Made by a program: the position numbers and the translations under genes
Shown here: positions 41,114 to 50,652 of the stretch, one piece after another
Position numbering within the stretch: position 1 is the stretch's first letter
How the letters are laid out: every line of letters begins with the position of its first letter
Notes under the pieces: generated by a model
Databases searched by the model: none
Told to the model about the DNA's origin: nothing
The model's input: only the letters and a program-made list of their open reading frames with translations
From: Candidatus Tyrphobacter aquilonaris
GTDB lineage: Bacteria > Vulcanimicrobiota > Vulcanimicrobiia > Vulcanimicrobiales > Vulcanimicrobiaceae
Direction of reading: 5' to 3'
DNA: 55,579 nucleotides
NCBI GenBank assembly: GCA_003133745.1
Contig: PKZD01000037.1
Span: 6,437 to 62,015 of the forward strand

Positions 41114-42471
41114 TCCTCACCGAATCCCGGCCTTCCCGCTGGGTCTCGCGCTTGATTGCGGACCTCCGGCAGCGTGGCGTGCCGTTCGCCCCCGCCGGTG
41201 ACCCCGGTAACCTGCGCCTCGATCTCCGCCCGGCACCGGTGCGAGAACCCGCCGCCCCCGAGGGCATCGAGAGGTGGTGCTTCATTATAGGAGACGAGCG
41301 GGGCGGGGTTCCGGCCTTCGGCGAGGCGCTTCGAGGTGAAGAGAGCGTTGAGGTGCGCCTGCTCGCGCAACGTGGCGCGGAGCTGCGTGAACTGCGGTAC
41401 GGACGCTTTCCCTATGCGTCGCGGTATGCGCGGACGATGGATCGGATCGCCGAGCAGTGCAGCCTTTGGATCGAGCAAGAGCTTCGGACGCCGCTTCCGT
41501 TCTCACAGTTGCCCGTATCGGCCCCGACGCGGAAGCCGGCGGCACGCATCCATCCGCTCGAGCGCCTTGGATTTCTTGCTCGCGAGGCGCGCCGCTTCTG
41601 GCACCACGCTCTGCGCTATCTCTTCGAGCAAGTACGCTGGGATGTCGCGGTCACGAAATCCTCGATCGAGGCCTTCTTGTCGGAGCCGAATGACGCGTGG
41701 CTGCACTGGGTCGGCCGCACCGATCGAGAGTTCCTCGCGGATCCGTTTCTTACACGCAGCGACGACGGCAGCCCCAGGCTCCTCTGCGAAACGCTCGACG
41801 GCACGCTGCCGCGGATCGTGGCGATCGACTTAGACGATCGCTTTGCCGAACGACAGCCGCTCACGCTCGGCGAAGGTCCCGCATCCTATCCCTATGTCTT
41901 CGAAGTCGACGGCGAGCTCTGGCTGACGCCCGAGCAACACCGCCGCACCCGTCTCGACGCGTACCGGCTACAGGGCGCAAACACATGCGCCGCGACGCTG
42001 CTGCTCGACGGCGTCGCGGTGGTCGACCCAACGATCGTGCGCCATGATGGGCTGTGGTGGCTGTTCTACACGGACCAACGCAGCGGGCCGAACTACGCGC
42101 TTCACGTCTGCTGGGCCGAGCATCCGCGAGGACCGTGGCGCCCACACGCACGCAACCCCGTGAAGATCGACATCGCCGGTGCGCGCCCCGCGGGCAACTT
42201 CTTCATGCGCGACGGTCTGCTCCATCGTCCGGCACAAGACTGCACGGAACGATACGGCCATGCGATCACCATCCAACGAATTGACGTCCTCACGCCCGAG
42301 GCCTTTGCCGAGACCTGCGTGGCTCGGATCGATGCATCGGTCGCCCGCCGTAAGGGCGCAATCGGCGTGCACACGTTGTCGCACGGCCACGGATGGGTCG
42401 CGCTCGACGCGCAGTTCGCGCGCTGGTCCTTGAGCAAACCGCTGCAGATCCTGCGAGGCCACCTCGCATGA
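41107..42471 (+). CDS. GH43-like beta-propeller protein of a formyltransferase-associated family
   Basis: GTG 41107 (7-bp overlap with the dehydrogenase) gives 454 residues. The N-terminal 110 residues (MLILTESRPSRWVSRLIADL, IERWCFIIGDERGGVPAFGE, RYGRFPYASRYARTMDRI) resemble the region linked to formyltransferase-like proteins. From about residue 200 comes a five-bladed propeller related to GH43 and to the C-terminal part of plant inositolphosphorylceramide glucosamine transferases: FLADPFLTR, ASYPYVFEVDGELWLTPEQ, VVDPTIVRHDGLWWLFYT, RPAQDCTERYGHAI. It may be a glycosyltransferase or a sugar-binding accessory; no activity can be claimed. Confidence 0.72.
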   Translation: MLILTESRPSRWVSRLIADLRQRGVPFAPAGDPGNLRLDLRPAPVREPAAPEGIERWCFIIGDERGGVPAFGEALRGEESVEVRLLAQRGAELRELRYGRFPYASRYARTMDRIAEQCSLWIEQELRTPLPFSQLPVSAPTRKPAARIHPLERLGFLAREARRFWHHALRYLFEQVRWDVAVTKSSIEAFLSEPNDAWLHWVGRTDREFLADPFLTRSDDGSPRLLCETLDGTLPRIVAIDLDDRFAERQPLTLGEGPASYPYVFEVDGELWLTPEQHRRTRLDAYRLQGANTCAATLLLDGVAVVDPTIVRHDGLWWLFYTDQRSGPNYALHVCWAEHPRGPWRPHARNPVKIDIAGARPAGNFFMRDGLLHRPAQDCTERYGHAITIQRIDVLTPEAFAETCVARIDASVARRKGAIGVHTLSHGHGWVALDAQFARWSLSKPLQILRGHLA

Positions 42472-43823
42472 TTCGGGCGTTCCCGGTGCAAGAAGGCTGG
42501 ACCGCGCGGGTGGCGCTCATTGGCGGTGCATTCGGCGCTGCCGCAGCCGCCGTGATCTGGGCGTCGCAGACCATCGCGGTCAAAGGTCTCACGGGCCTGG
42601 CGGAGATCGGCGTCGCAATGCTCGCTCCGCTCGCTGCATGGCTCGCGTGGGCGCGCCCGCTCATCTTTCCATACGGGCTCTACGCGATCGTCGCTCCTTT
42701 CGACGTTCTGATGCTCGTCAGCAAGCAGGACGGCACGATTGCTCGTCTCGTTGGCCTCGCTTCGGCTGCCGCGCTAACGTTCTATATCGTCCGCACCCGC
42801 GAATTTCGCGCCCCGCCGCGCGCTATTGGCTGGCTCGCATTCCTCTGCGGCTGGATGGCGCTCTCGACGCTTTGGTCGGCCGGTGATGATCCTTGGAAAG
42901 AATCGTTGACCCTTCTGCAGATTGCGGGCCTCTATCTTGCCGTGGCGTGCTTCCCGACGCGGCGGCAAGACATGGTGCCGCTGCTCGCAATGATCCTCCT
43001 CGGCGGCGTGATCGCCGCAGCGCTCGGGATCTATCAATTCCACGCTGCCGGCGCGACGACGAATGATCTTCAGCGGCTCACGGTGACGGTCGGCCACGCG
43101 CAACTCGATCCGAATATGTATGCCGACAGCTTGCTGCTGCCGTTCGCGATCGCGCTGGCATGGTTCGCTCGAGCGCGGCGCACGCTCTTCGCCGTGGGAG
43201 CGCTCGGGACGATGGCGATCCTCGTGATGGCGATCGCTCTTGCCGGCTCGCGTGACGCGACGATCGGCCTCGGCATCGAGACGCTCGTACTGACCACGAT
43301 GCTGCGAGCGTGGAAGAGGGTGGCGCTGCCGGTGACGGCGCTGATCGCGTGCACGCTCGTGCTCTTCCCGAACGCAATCCTGCGTGCGATCGCCGATACC
43401 GGCGAGGGATACGGCCGTACGTCGATCTGGCACGTGGGCTGGGCCGCGTTCTTGCAGCACCCGATGATCGGAAGCGGAGCGGACAGTTTCGCAGCCGTGT
43501 ACGACCAAGTATATCTGCGCATCTTCGAACGCTACGACGTCGGCTGGCACATGGCTTCGCATGACCTCATCGTGCACTACGGCGTGGAGTTGGGATTGAT
43601 CGGCCTCGTGCTCGTGCTGGGCTGGGGCATCTCGCAGTGGCTCTTGGCGCGGGCGTTGCCACGAATCGGAACGATGGGCGATGTGCGCGCGATCTGTCTG
43701 GCCAGCCTTGCGGCGCTGACCTTTGCCGCGTTCTTCATCGATCTCTTCGACGTGAAGTTCGTGTGGCTGCTCTTTGGGCTCATCGCGCAGGCGCGCAACG
43801 TGTCAATGGGAGGTAAGGCATGA
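42468..43823 (+). CDS. O-antigen ligase / Wzy-like polymerase
   Basis: A 451-residue membrane protein with about eleven helices from ATG 42468 (overlaps previous stop). The O-antigen ligase signature region is present: GSRDATIGLGIETL, then a long outer loop with GYGRTSIWHVGWAAFLQHPMIGSGADSF and the His in ASHDLIVHYGVELGLIG. WaaL-type ligases and Wzy polymerases cannot be separated by sequence alone. No other polymerase candidate is in the locus, which favours a polymerase role or dual use. Confidence 0.88.
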   Translation: MIRAFPVQEGWTARVALIGGAFGAAAAAVIWASQTIAVKGLTGLAEIGVAMLAPLAAWLAWARPLIFPYGLYAIVAPFDVLMLVSKQDGTIARLVGLASAAALTFYIVRTREFRAPPRAIGWLAFLCGWMALSTLWSAGDDPWKESLTLLQIAGLYLAVACFPTRRQDMVPLLAMILLGGVIAAALGIYQFHAAGATTNDLQRLTVTVGHAQLDPNMYADSLLLPFAIALAWFARARRTLFAVGALGTMAILVMAIALAGSRDATIGLGIETLVLTTMLRAWKRVALPVTALIACTLVLFPNAILRAIADTGEGYGRTSIWHVGWAAFLQHPMIGSGADSFAAVYDQVYLRIFERYDVGWHMASHDLIVHYGVELGLIGLVLVLGWGISQWLLARALPRIGTMGDVRAICLASLAALTFAAFFIDLFDVKFVWLLFGLIAQARNVSMGGKA

Positions 43824-44905
43824 TCCGGGTAGAGCGCATCGAGCGCATCGAGGACTTCGAGCGCGTGCGAACCGAGTATGAAAAGGTCTACGCGCGCGAC
43901 CCGCATCGCACCGTCTTCGTTTCGTGGCCCTGGTTGCGATCGTACCTGACGACGATGCCGCAGCGCTGGATGCTGCTCGCCGCCCGCGCGGACGGAGCGT
44001 ACGTCGGCTTTCTGGTCGTCGTCGGATACGGAGTCGAGGCCGGTCCGCTCAAGATCTATCGAGAGCTCGGTCTGGGTGCCTATCCGAGCGCGGATTACAC
44101 GGGCCTCGTTGCTTCGAGCGATGATCCGGCCATCGTGGACGCATTCGCGGCGGCAATCGAGAGCATGCCGTGGGACGTCCTGCGAGCGCGCAGCGTGCGC
44201 GACCCGCGGGTGCGGGCGCTCGTCGTGCGACTGGGCGAAGGCAAGTCCCTCACCCGAGAAGAGGCAACTCCGTGTCACGTCGTTGCACTGCCGTCGAGCT
44301 GGGATGAGTACCTGTCGAATCATCGCAATGGAAAGCAGGCATTGCGTTATGCGCTCCGCCGACGCAACGCGTGGGCGGAAGCCTCTTTTACCGACGCGGA
44401 CGCCTCGACCATCGAGCGGGATGTCGAAGCACTCCTGATGCTGCACAACGTGCGCTGGAAGTCGAATCTCCCGAAGGCGCGCCGCACCTACGGCCGCCTC
44501 TTCCGGGAGGCGCACGCGCGCGGCTGCTGCCGCGTCGGCGTTCTCTGGAGCGAGGAGAAGAAGCCGCTCGCCGCGCAGGCGGCCTTCATCGATCCCGAGC
44601 GGCGTTCGTGGGGAATCTACATGCTCGCCTACGATAAGTCCACTGCGAAACATTCGCCGGGGATCGGCATGCTGATGCGCGGCATCGAGCGCGCGATCTC
44701 GGAACGTTTCGAAGAGTACGATTTCCTCCGCGGCGACGAGGCGTACAAAGCGCGCTTCGGCTCGGATATCCGTTGGCTCGAGAACTTTACGATTCGCAGG
44801 CGCTCTCGCCGGGTCCAATTTGCGGAATCCGTGTGGACGCATGCGCTGCACGCAAAACGTGTCGTGCGAAGCTTCATCGTGGGGAGGGTACGGGCAAGTG
44901 CATAA
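43820..44905 (+). CDS. GNAT/FemAB-like acyltransferase (CelD/BioF2 family)
   Basis: A 361-residue protein from ATG 43820 (overlaps previous stop). It has the double-GNAT layout of the CelD/BioF2-like family common in exopolysaccharide clusters: an N-terminal domain with TVFVSWPWLRSYLTT, and a C-terminal half with SNHRNGKQALRYALRR, LLMLHNVRWKS, RVGVLWSEEKKPLAAQAAFI and YDFLRGDEAYKARF. Such proteins transfer acyl or aminoacyl groups; here it probably decorates the polysaccharide. Substrate unknown. Confidence 0.85.
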   Translation: MIRVERIERIEDFERVRTEYEKVYARDPHRTVFVSWPWLRSYLTTMPQRWMLLAARADGAYVGFLVVVGYGVEAGPLKIYRELGLGAYPSADYTGLVASSDDPAIVDAFAAAIESMPWDVLRARSVRDPRVRALVVRLGEGKSLTREEATPCHVVALPSSWDEYLSNHRNGKQALRYALRRRNAWAEASFTDADASTIERDVEALLMLHNVRWKSNLPKARRTYGRLFREAHARGCCRVGVLWSEEKKPLAAQAAFIDPERRSWGIYMLAYDKSTAKHSPGIGMLMRGIERAISERFEEYDFLRGDEAYKARFGSDIRWLENFTIRRRSRRVQFAESVWTHALHAKRVVRSFIVGRVRASA

Positions 44906-46109
44906 CTCGAGAAAACCTCGAGCGCTCATCATCACGCAGTTCTTTGCGCCGGAGCCGTGCGCGGCCGCACACCGGATGGAGGCGATGGCTCGCGCGTTGC
45001 ATGACCGAGGGATGGACGTAACGGTGCTCGCGCCGATGCCGAGTTTCCCGTCGGGACGCATCGATACGGCGTACCGCGGCAAGCTCTTCCTTCGCGAGGA
45101 ACGCGACGGAGCCGAGGTCATCCGCTTGCTCCACGTCGCCACCGCTCGCCGCTACGGACGATATCTTGCCTGGCTCAGCTTCGCGGCGCTTGCGACCGTC
45201 TACGGGGTGATCTTTGCGAAGAAAGCGGACGTCGTGATCATGACCTCACCGCCGATCACGCTGGCATTTCCGGCGATGGCCGTGCGGCTGCTACGTGGTT
45301 CGCGCCTGGTCGTCGACGTGCGGGACGTCTTTCCGGACCTCCCGATTCAGATGGGCCTCTGGCCGGAGCGCGGCCTGATGGCGCGCCTCGTCGGCGGTCT
45401 CGTGAATCGGCTCTACGCAATGGCTTCGCTCGTCACGCCGGTGACGCCGAACGCCGTCGCGCGCGTGCGCAGCCGCGCCGGTGAGACGGAAGTACTTCTT
45501 GCGCCAAACGGCTGGGACCATGTCGAACCGCAAGGCGGGGTCATCAAGCGGCGCAACGGTGAGTTCGTCGCGACCTTCACCGGAAACATGGGGCTCGCCA
45601 ACGGACTCGATCTGTTGCTCGATGCTGCAAAGCTTCTTGTGAACGACGAGGTTCGCATCGCGCTGATTGGGGCGGGCGCCGACTACGAGCACGTGAACGA
45701 GCGCGTCACGTCGGAGAACATCGAGAACGTCGATCTCTATGGCGTCGTACCGCGCGCGCAAGCCCTCGGCGCGCTCGCGGAGTCGGACGCCGCCGTTTCC
45801 GTACTGCGCGAAGGCATCACCGAGTGCATCCCCACAAAGCTCTTCGACGCGTTCATCCAAGAGTGTCCGGTCGTTCTCAGTGGATCCGGTGAGGCGCGCC
45901 GCGTCGTCACCGAAGCCGTCGGCGGCGTCTGCAGCGCGCCCGGAGACGCGGCATCGCTTGCCGACGCGATTCGGAGGCTCGCGGTAGACCGGGAGCTCGC
46001 GCGCGCCCTCGGTCGATCGGGGAAGCGCTATGCTTCCTCATTCGATCGCTCGGCGATCATGGCGGCGCTCGCCGTTCGCATCTCGACGCTCGCGGACGAG
46101 CGCACGTGA
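44898..46109 (+). CDS. GT4-family glycosyltransferase (WbuB-like)
   Basis: GTG 44898 (8-bp overlap with the acyltransferase gene) gives 403 residues. Features of the WbuB/colanic-acid GT4 group: RALIITQFFAPEPCAAAHRMEAMARAL, VVIMTSPPITLAF, VVDVRDVFPDLPIQMG, FTGNMGLANGLDLLLDAA, the donor-site region SVLREGITECIPTKLFDAF and GEARRVV. WbuB-like enzymes add N-acetylated 6-deoxy sugars in some O antigens. The donor here is unknown. Confidence 0.9.
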   Translation: MHNSRKPRALIITQFFAPEPCAAAHRMEAMARALHDRGMDVTVLAPMPSFPSGRIDTAYRGKLFLREERDGAEVIRLLHVATARRYGRYLAWLSFAALATVYGVIFAKKADVVIMTSPPITLAFPAMAVRLLRGSRLVVDVRDVFPDLPIQMGLWPERGLMARLVGGLVNRLYAMASLVTPVTPNAVARVRSRAGETEVLLAPNGWDHVEPQGGVIKRRNGEFVATFTGNMGLANGLDLLLDAAKLLVNDEVRIALIGAGADYEHVNERVTSENIENVDLYGVVPRAQALGALAESDAAVSVLREGITECIPTKLFDAFIQECPVVLSGSGEARRVVTEAVGGVCSAPGDAASLADAIRRLAVDRELARALGRSGKRYASSFDRSAIMAALAVRISTLADERT

Positions 46110-47587
46110 AGCGTCGGAAGAGCATTGCCTCTACGCTGTTGATTGCAGAGTTGCTCTGCATAAGCGCTTGCGGCGGGGCACAGAGCGCGGCGCGACCATC
46201 GGCCGCCGCGGATCCACCGCACGTAGCCGCGAGCGTGGCGCCGGGCGTGCCGACGCACGTCCAGAACTGGCTCTATGCCTGTGCCGGAGCGGATCAAGCG
46301 TGCCATGAAGCGCAGAACGTCGGCATATCCGCAGCGTGGACGGCAGCCCACGTCGACTGGAACGAGGTCTACTATCGAAGCGACGAAGATTCGACGGCGG
46401 CGCAACTCGCGGCGGCCGGAGCGAGGCACATCGTGGTCTATATCGATCCGAATATTGCGTGGTATTGCCCGCTCCCGACCGGCTACACGCTTTCGTCTCC
46501 GGATTTTCCCGAGAACGGCGTCAACTGCGGCACGCCGGTGGCCCAGAACCTTCACGCGCAAGCCGGAAGCTACGCGCACGCGTACGAACATCAGCAAGAC
46601 GGCGACAGGCTCGTGGACCACGCCGACGGGTTGTATAGCAACCAGGCCGGCGAGCCGTTCTATATTGGCGACCCGGACGTGCAGGCGGCCTTTCATGCGG
46701 TGACGCTGCAGAACCGCTACGCCACCGACGTCTTCGAGGACGACGGCGGCGGCGTATACAACTGCATCGTCGGCGACGACGGGGTGTGTGACTCTACGTA
46801 CGGGCCCGCTCGGTACGCCCCGCCGGTCTGCAACTACAGCGGCGGCTACTGGTGCTACAAGTACGGCGAAACCGCCGTTGAGTGGGACGGGCAGGCGAAT
46901 CCGCAGCAGGCGTACGCGAACGACGCGATCGCGCTCGCGAACGCTTCGGCGCTCCCGGTCATCGGCAACGACGGTCTCGGAACGGATCCGTTCGATCTCG
47001 AATGGCTAGCCGCAAGGAACGTGCATGGTGCGATGCTTGAAGGCGCGTGGTCGGAACATTCGGACACGGCCCAATGGGCTGCCAAGGCGGATGCCATGCT
47101 TGTGTATCATGGCCTCCACAAGTTTGTCGTTGAGTACAGCAGCGATGAGAGCCGGCTCTACTTCCAGATTGCCAGCCACTGGATCGTCTACGATCCCGTA
47201 TATTCCATTGAGGCGCTCGCTGAGATCAATCCGGCAACGCGCACCGCCGGCGCGCAGGACACGACGTTCCCAGAGGAGAGCATCGTTCCGACCGAGCCGC
47301 TCGTCGCGACGCCGGCATCCAACGACGTGATGACCTTTCAGCTCGCACCGGGCGTCTTCGCGCGTGAGTATGCGGCGTGTTATGAAGATGGCTCCCCGAT
47401 CGGATACTGCGCGGCCGTCGTCAACACGACAGGTTCGACGGCGGACCTCACCGGTCTAGCGCAGACGTACGCGCACGTACTGGTGCAGAATACGGCTGTA
47501 ACCTGGGCCGCGGGCGGAACGCCGGCGTGGACGACGTCCGTGCCCACGAGCATCGCTCCGAATCAGGGGATCATTCTCGCCCAGTAG
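46106..47587 (+). CDS. Lipoprotein of unknown function (possible carbohydrate-active TIM-barrel)
   Basis: GTG 46106 (overlaps the GT4 stop) gives 493 residues. The N-terminus MKRRKSIASTLLIAELLCISAC contains a lipobox ISAC with Cys22, so a lipid anchor is expected. The body alternates strands and helices with acidic ends (HIVVYIDPN, TDVFEDDGGGVYN, PVIGNDGLGTDPFDLEW, VHGAMLEGAWSEH), a pattern of TIM-barrel glycosidase-like proteins. About ten Cys may form disulfides. It is the last gene of the rightward block and ends 25 bp inside the convergent GT39-like gene. The enzyme class is a guess. Confidence 0.72.
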   Translation: MKRRKSIASTLLIAELLCISACGGAQSAARPSAAADPPHVAASVAPGVPTHVQNWLYACAGADQACHEAQNVGISAAWTAAHVDWNEVYYRSDEDSTAAQLAAAGARHIVVYIDPNIAWYCPLPTGYTLSSPDFPENGVNCGTPVAQNLHAQAGSYAHAYEHQQDGDRLVDHADGLYSNQAGEPFYIGDPDVQAAFHAVTLQNRYATDVFEDDGGGVYNCIVGDDGVCDSTYGPARYAPPVCNYSGGYWCYKYGETAVEWDGQANPQQAYANDAIALANASALPVIGNDGLGTDPFDLEWLAARNVHGAMLEGAWSEHSDTAQWAAKADAMLVYHGLHKFVVEYSSDESRLYFQIASHWIVYDPVYSIEALAEINPATRTAGAQDTTFPEESIVPTEPLVATPASNDVMTFQLAPGVFAREYAACYEDGSPIGYCAAVVNTTGSTADLTGLAQTYAHVLVQNTAVTWAAGGTPAWTTSVPTSIAPNQGIILAQ

Positions 47588-49205
47588 TTTGCGATCGTTT
47601 CCGATGGCGCGGTTCGCGGACGAATAAGGAACAGGGGCGCCGGCGTGGGCCGGCTCGCCGACGCGGTTCTCAACTGCCGGCGGAAGCCGGTCAATGCCGC
47701 ACCGGCAAGCTCCGCGACGGGAACTGCCGTTATGGAATATGCAGCGCGGGCGCGGAGTTCCGCGAGGGTTTCGATCGACGGCGTCAGGAGAAACGTGCTG
47801 CGCGCCAATCCGCGCGGAAGCCGCCCGCGATCGGGCAAGAGCAAGAACCGTGCATCCGCGCGCAGGTAGTGGCTGAGCACGAGGACTTCCGGCGCCGGGC
47901 CGAGGCTCACGACAAGCGGAGACGAGCCGGCGCCGTTGATGCTGTTCGCGATTGACGTTGACGGGTAGTGATCCTGGTTGTCCCACCACATCGGCGCTCC
48001 GGAGCTTTCGCCCGACGATGCTGCGCCAAGAGCAAGCACGGCGCAGAACGCCGCAAGCCAGGGCGCGTTCAGCGCGGTCCCGCTTGTTGCGATGCGGCGA
48101 CCGAAGAAGATCGCTACGGCGACGAGCAGTGCGACCCAGAGCGGGACAAGATAGCGTGGCTCGGTCGAGGCGTGCGCCCGAGCGAGTAGATCGAGGAGCA
48201 ACGCGGGAAGCGCGATGGCGAGCGCGGGGCCGCAACAAACCACGAGAGCGCGGGGCGTTCGTCGCGAAACAAACGAACGACCGCGTATGCAACGAGCAGC
48301 GACATCGCGACCGCAATCACGAGGAGTCGCATGTTCCCGTACTCCGCATCGAACAGAACGCTGCCGATGTTGAAGCACCACTTTTCGACGAAGAGCCGCA
48401 GGGGGTAGACGCCGTTTGTCCACGATTCGTCCCCAGAAATCGCCGCGTGCGCGCGAATGCAGACCAGCAGCCATGGGAGAAAGAGTCGCGTCGCAGCACC
48501 CGCGGCGAGACCGAAGCCGCACAGAGTTCGGCGATCGCGATACCGCGCTGCCAGGACATAAGCGACATGCCCCGCGAGCACGGCGAGCATGAGCACGTCG
48601 GCATAGAGCGCGAGTGCCATCGCTGCGCCGTACGCAGCCCAGCGCAATGCGCTCGAACGACGCAAGGCGCGGAGTAACAATGCCGAGCAGACGCAGATAC
48701 AGCCGGCCCAGAGCGTGTACTCGCGCGCTTGAGCGCTATAGTTGACGAAGAACGGCGAAACCGCCATGAGCGCTGCGCCGACGCCGGCGATGATCGCGCT
48801 TCCGGTGAGTTCGAAGCATAACCACGAGACTGCGAGCATAGCGATCAGGCCGAAGAGGAGCGCGGGAACGCGCAAGTCCGCGATGGAGCTGCCAAACCAC
48901 AGCGTCCACGCGCGATCGATCAGATAGAAGAGCGGCGGATGTTGCGGCTCCTCACGAGCCAGTCCGATCACCGTGGCGCTCATCGGCGTCGCAGCTGTCG
49001 GGCGCTGCAGTTCCAGGAGTTGGGCCACAGGGTGACGGCGGCCGTCAAAAAGGCGCGCGAGGTCCCCGTAATAATGCCCCGAGATTCGAAGTGCCGTCCA
49101 ACTCTCGTCGGCCCACAGCATCCGATGCTCGACGTGCAAGAACCGGAAGAGGATACCGCTGATGATCGCGAGGGCGACGACGATCCAGAAGAGGCGCCGC
49201 GCCAC
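47563..49205 (-). pseudogene. GT39-like integral-membrane glycosyltransferase, frameshifted
   Basis: Two overlapping minus-strand frames together encode one approximately 547-residue GT-C enzyme. The 5' part (from ATG 49205) has RMLWADESWTALRISG with the catalytic-type acidic pair, PQHPPLFYLIDRAW and many helices, down to ERPALSWFV. The continuation GPALAIALPALLLDLLARA...EPRYLVPLWVALLV lies in another frame ending at 47563. The total span is one base short of a multiple of three; a base seems lost near 48225-48245, around a GGCCCC run. This could be a true mutation or an assembly error. It lies 2 bp downstream of ugd. Confidence 0.82.
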
Positions 49206-49207
49206 GA

Positions 49208-50641
49208 CTACCCCGCCTGGAGCGAGACAGCCGTACTCTTGGCGGGGTCCGCGGACACTACCGCGAGCCGAGGCGTAAGCGCCGGCGTAGCGCGCGAGGA
49301 ACGGCCGACGCCGATATAGTGCAGGCCGGCCGCTGCGACGCGCGCCGGATCGCAGAGATTGCGGGCGTCGACCAAGACGCTGCCGCGCATCAATTTCTTG
49401 ATCATCGCGAAGTCGAGATGCCGGTACTCATTCCAATCGGTTGCAATGAGAACGGCGTCGGCATCATTTGTGGCTTTGTAGCAATCGTCGACGAACTCGA
49501 CGGTTTCCCCCAAGATACGCCTCGCGCCGGGAATGGCGACGGGGTCGTGCGCGACGACCTCCACGCGGCTCTCGAGGAGCCGCCCGATCATCGTCAACGC
49601 CGGGGACTCGCGAACGTCGTCGGTATTCGCCTTGAAGGACAAACCGAGAACGCCGATGCGCTTTCCGGCGACGCTGCCGACCGCAGCGACCATATTGTCG
49701 AGCACGCGCTCCACACGCGCACGATTGATCTGCAACACGGTGGGGAGCAACCGCGACGGCGCGCCGCAGCGCTGCGCGACGTCGATCAGCGATGAGACGT
49801 CCTTCGGAAAGCACGAGCCTCCGAAACCCAAGCCGGCGTTGAACGACGCCGTGCCGATACGCCGGTCCGCGCCCGCGCCGGCGATGACGCCCGTGACGTC
49901 CGCGCCCAGGTGCTCGCACAGGTCCGCGATCTCGTTGATAAAGGAAATCTTCGTCGCAAGAAAGGCATTTGCGGCGTACTTGATCATCTCCGCGGTCCGC
50001 CGGTCGGTGACGATGACGGGTGCGTTGATGGGGGAATACAACTCGCGCATGCGCGCTGCGGCTTCCGGCTCGTCGGCGCCGATCACGATGCGATCGGGCG
50101 ACCGGAAATCGGCGATTGCCGATCCTTCGCGAAGAAACTCAGGGTTGGAGACGACGCGCACGCGATCGGCGTCGCCGCGGTGCTCGCGCACGAGGGCCGC
50201 GATGAGATCGCCGGTCCCCACAGGCGCGGTGGACTTGTTGATCAGGATCGCTTCGTCGGAGATGCCGTCGGCGATCTGCAGCGTTGCCAGCCGAAGCGCC
50301 GAGAGGTCGCAGGATCCGTCTGCGTTCATCGGCGTTCCCACCGCAATGAAGACGAACTCGCATCCTTGCACGCCGGCACTCGTCGACGACGAAAAATCCA
50401 GCCGCCCGAGATGCCGGTTGCGCAGGATGAGTTCGCGCAGGCCGGGCTCGTGGAACGGCACCGTGCCCTCGGCGAGGGCGGCGATCCTCTGCACGTCGGT
50501 GTCGATGCACGTGACGCGATTCCCAAGCTCCGCCAAACACGCGCCCGTAACGAGCCCGACGTAACCGGAGCCGACGATCGCGACCCGGTGCGTGCGATAG
50601 CGTTGTGATCGCCCCAAAGGCAGCGTCAGGAAGTCCAGCAT
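49208..50641 (-). CDS. ugd: UDP-glucose 6-dehydrogenase
   Basis: Ugd oxidises UDP-glucose to UDP-glucuronate. The 477-residue protein shows VAIVGSGYVGLVTGACLAELG, NKSTAPVGT, SNPEFLREGSAI, SPDRIVIG, the catalytic Cys in GLGFGGSCFPKDVSS, and GLSFKANTDDVRESPA. ATG 50641 gives a 17-residue leader before the Rossmann strand; a later start is possible. It is the third gene of a four-gene leftward unit with two GT4 genes and the GT39-like gene. It is distinct from the WecC-type dehydrogenase at 39830. Confidence 0.96.
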   Translation of the reverse strand: MLDFLTLPLGRSQRYRTHRVAIVGSGYVGLVTGACLAELGNRVTCIDTDVQRIAALAEGTVPFHEPGLRELILRNRHLGRLDFSSSTSAGVQGCEFVFIAVGTPMNADGSCDLSALRLATLQIADGISDEAILINKSTAPVGTGDLIAALVREHRGDADRVRVVSNPEFLREGSAIADFRSPDRIVIGADEPEAAARMRELYSPINAPVIVTDRRTAEMIKYAANAFLATKISFINEIADLCEHLGADVTGVIAGAGADRRIGTASFNAGLGFGGSCFPKDVSSLIDVAQRCGAPSRLLPTVLQINRARVERVLDNMVAAVGSVAGKRIGVLGLSFKANTDDVRESPALTMIGRLLESRVEVVAHDPVAIPGARRILGETVEFVDDCYKATNDADAVLIATDWNEYRHLDFAMIKKLMRGSVLVDARNLCDPARVAAAGLHYIGVGRSSRATPALTPRLAVVSADPAKSTAVSLQAG

Positions 50642-50652
50642 CTCCTTCGAGC

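Noticed and set aside
47563-49205. Programmed ribosomal frameshift in the GT39-like gene
   Set aside because: No slippery heptamer or downstream structure is evident and the family does not use one; mutation or assembly error is simpler.
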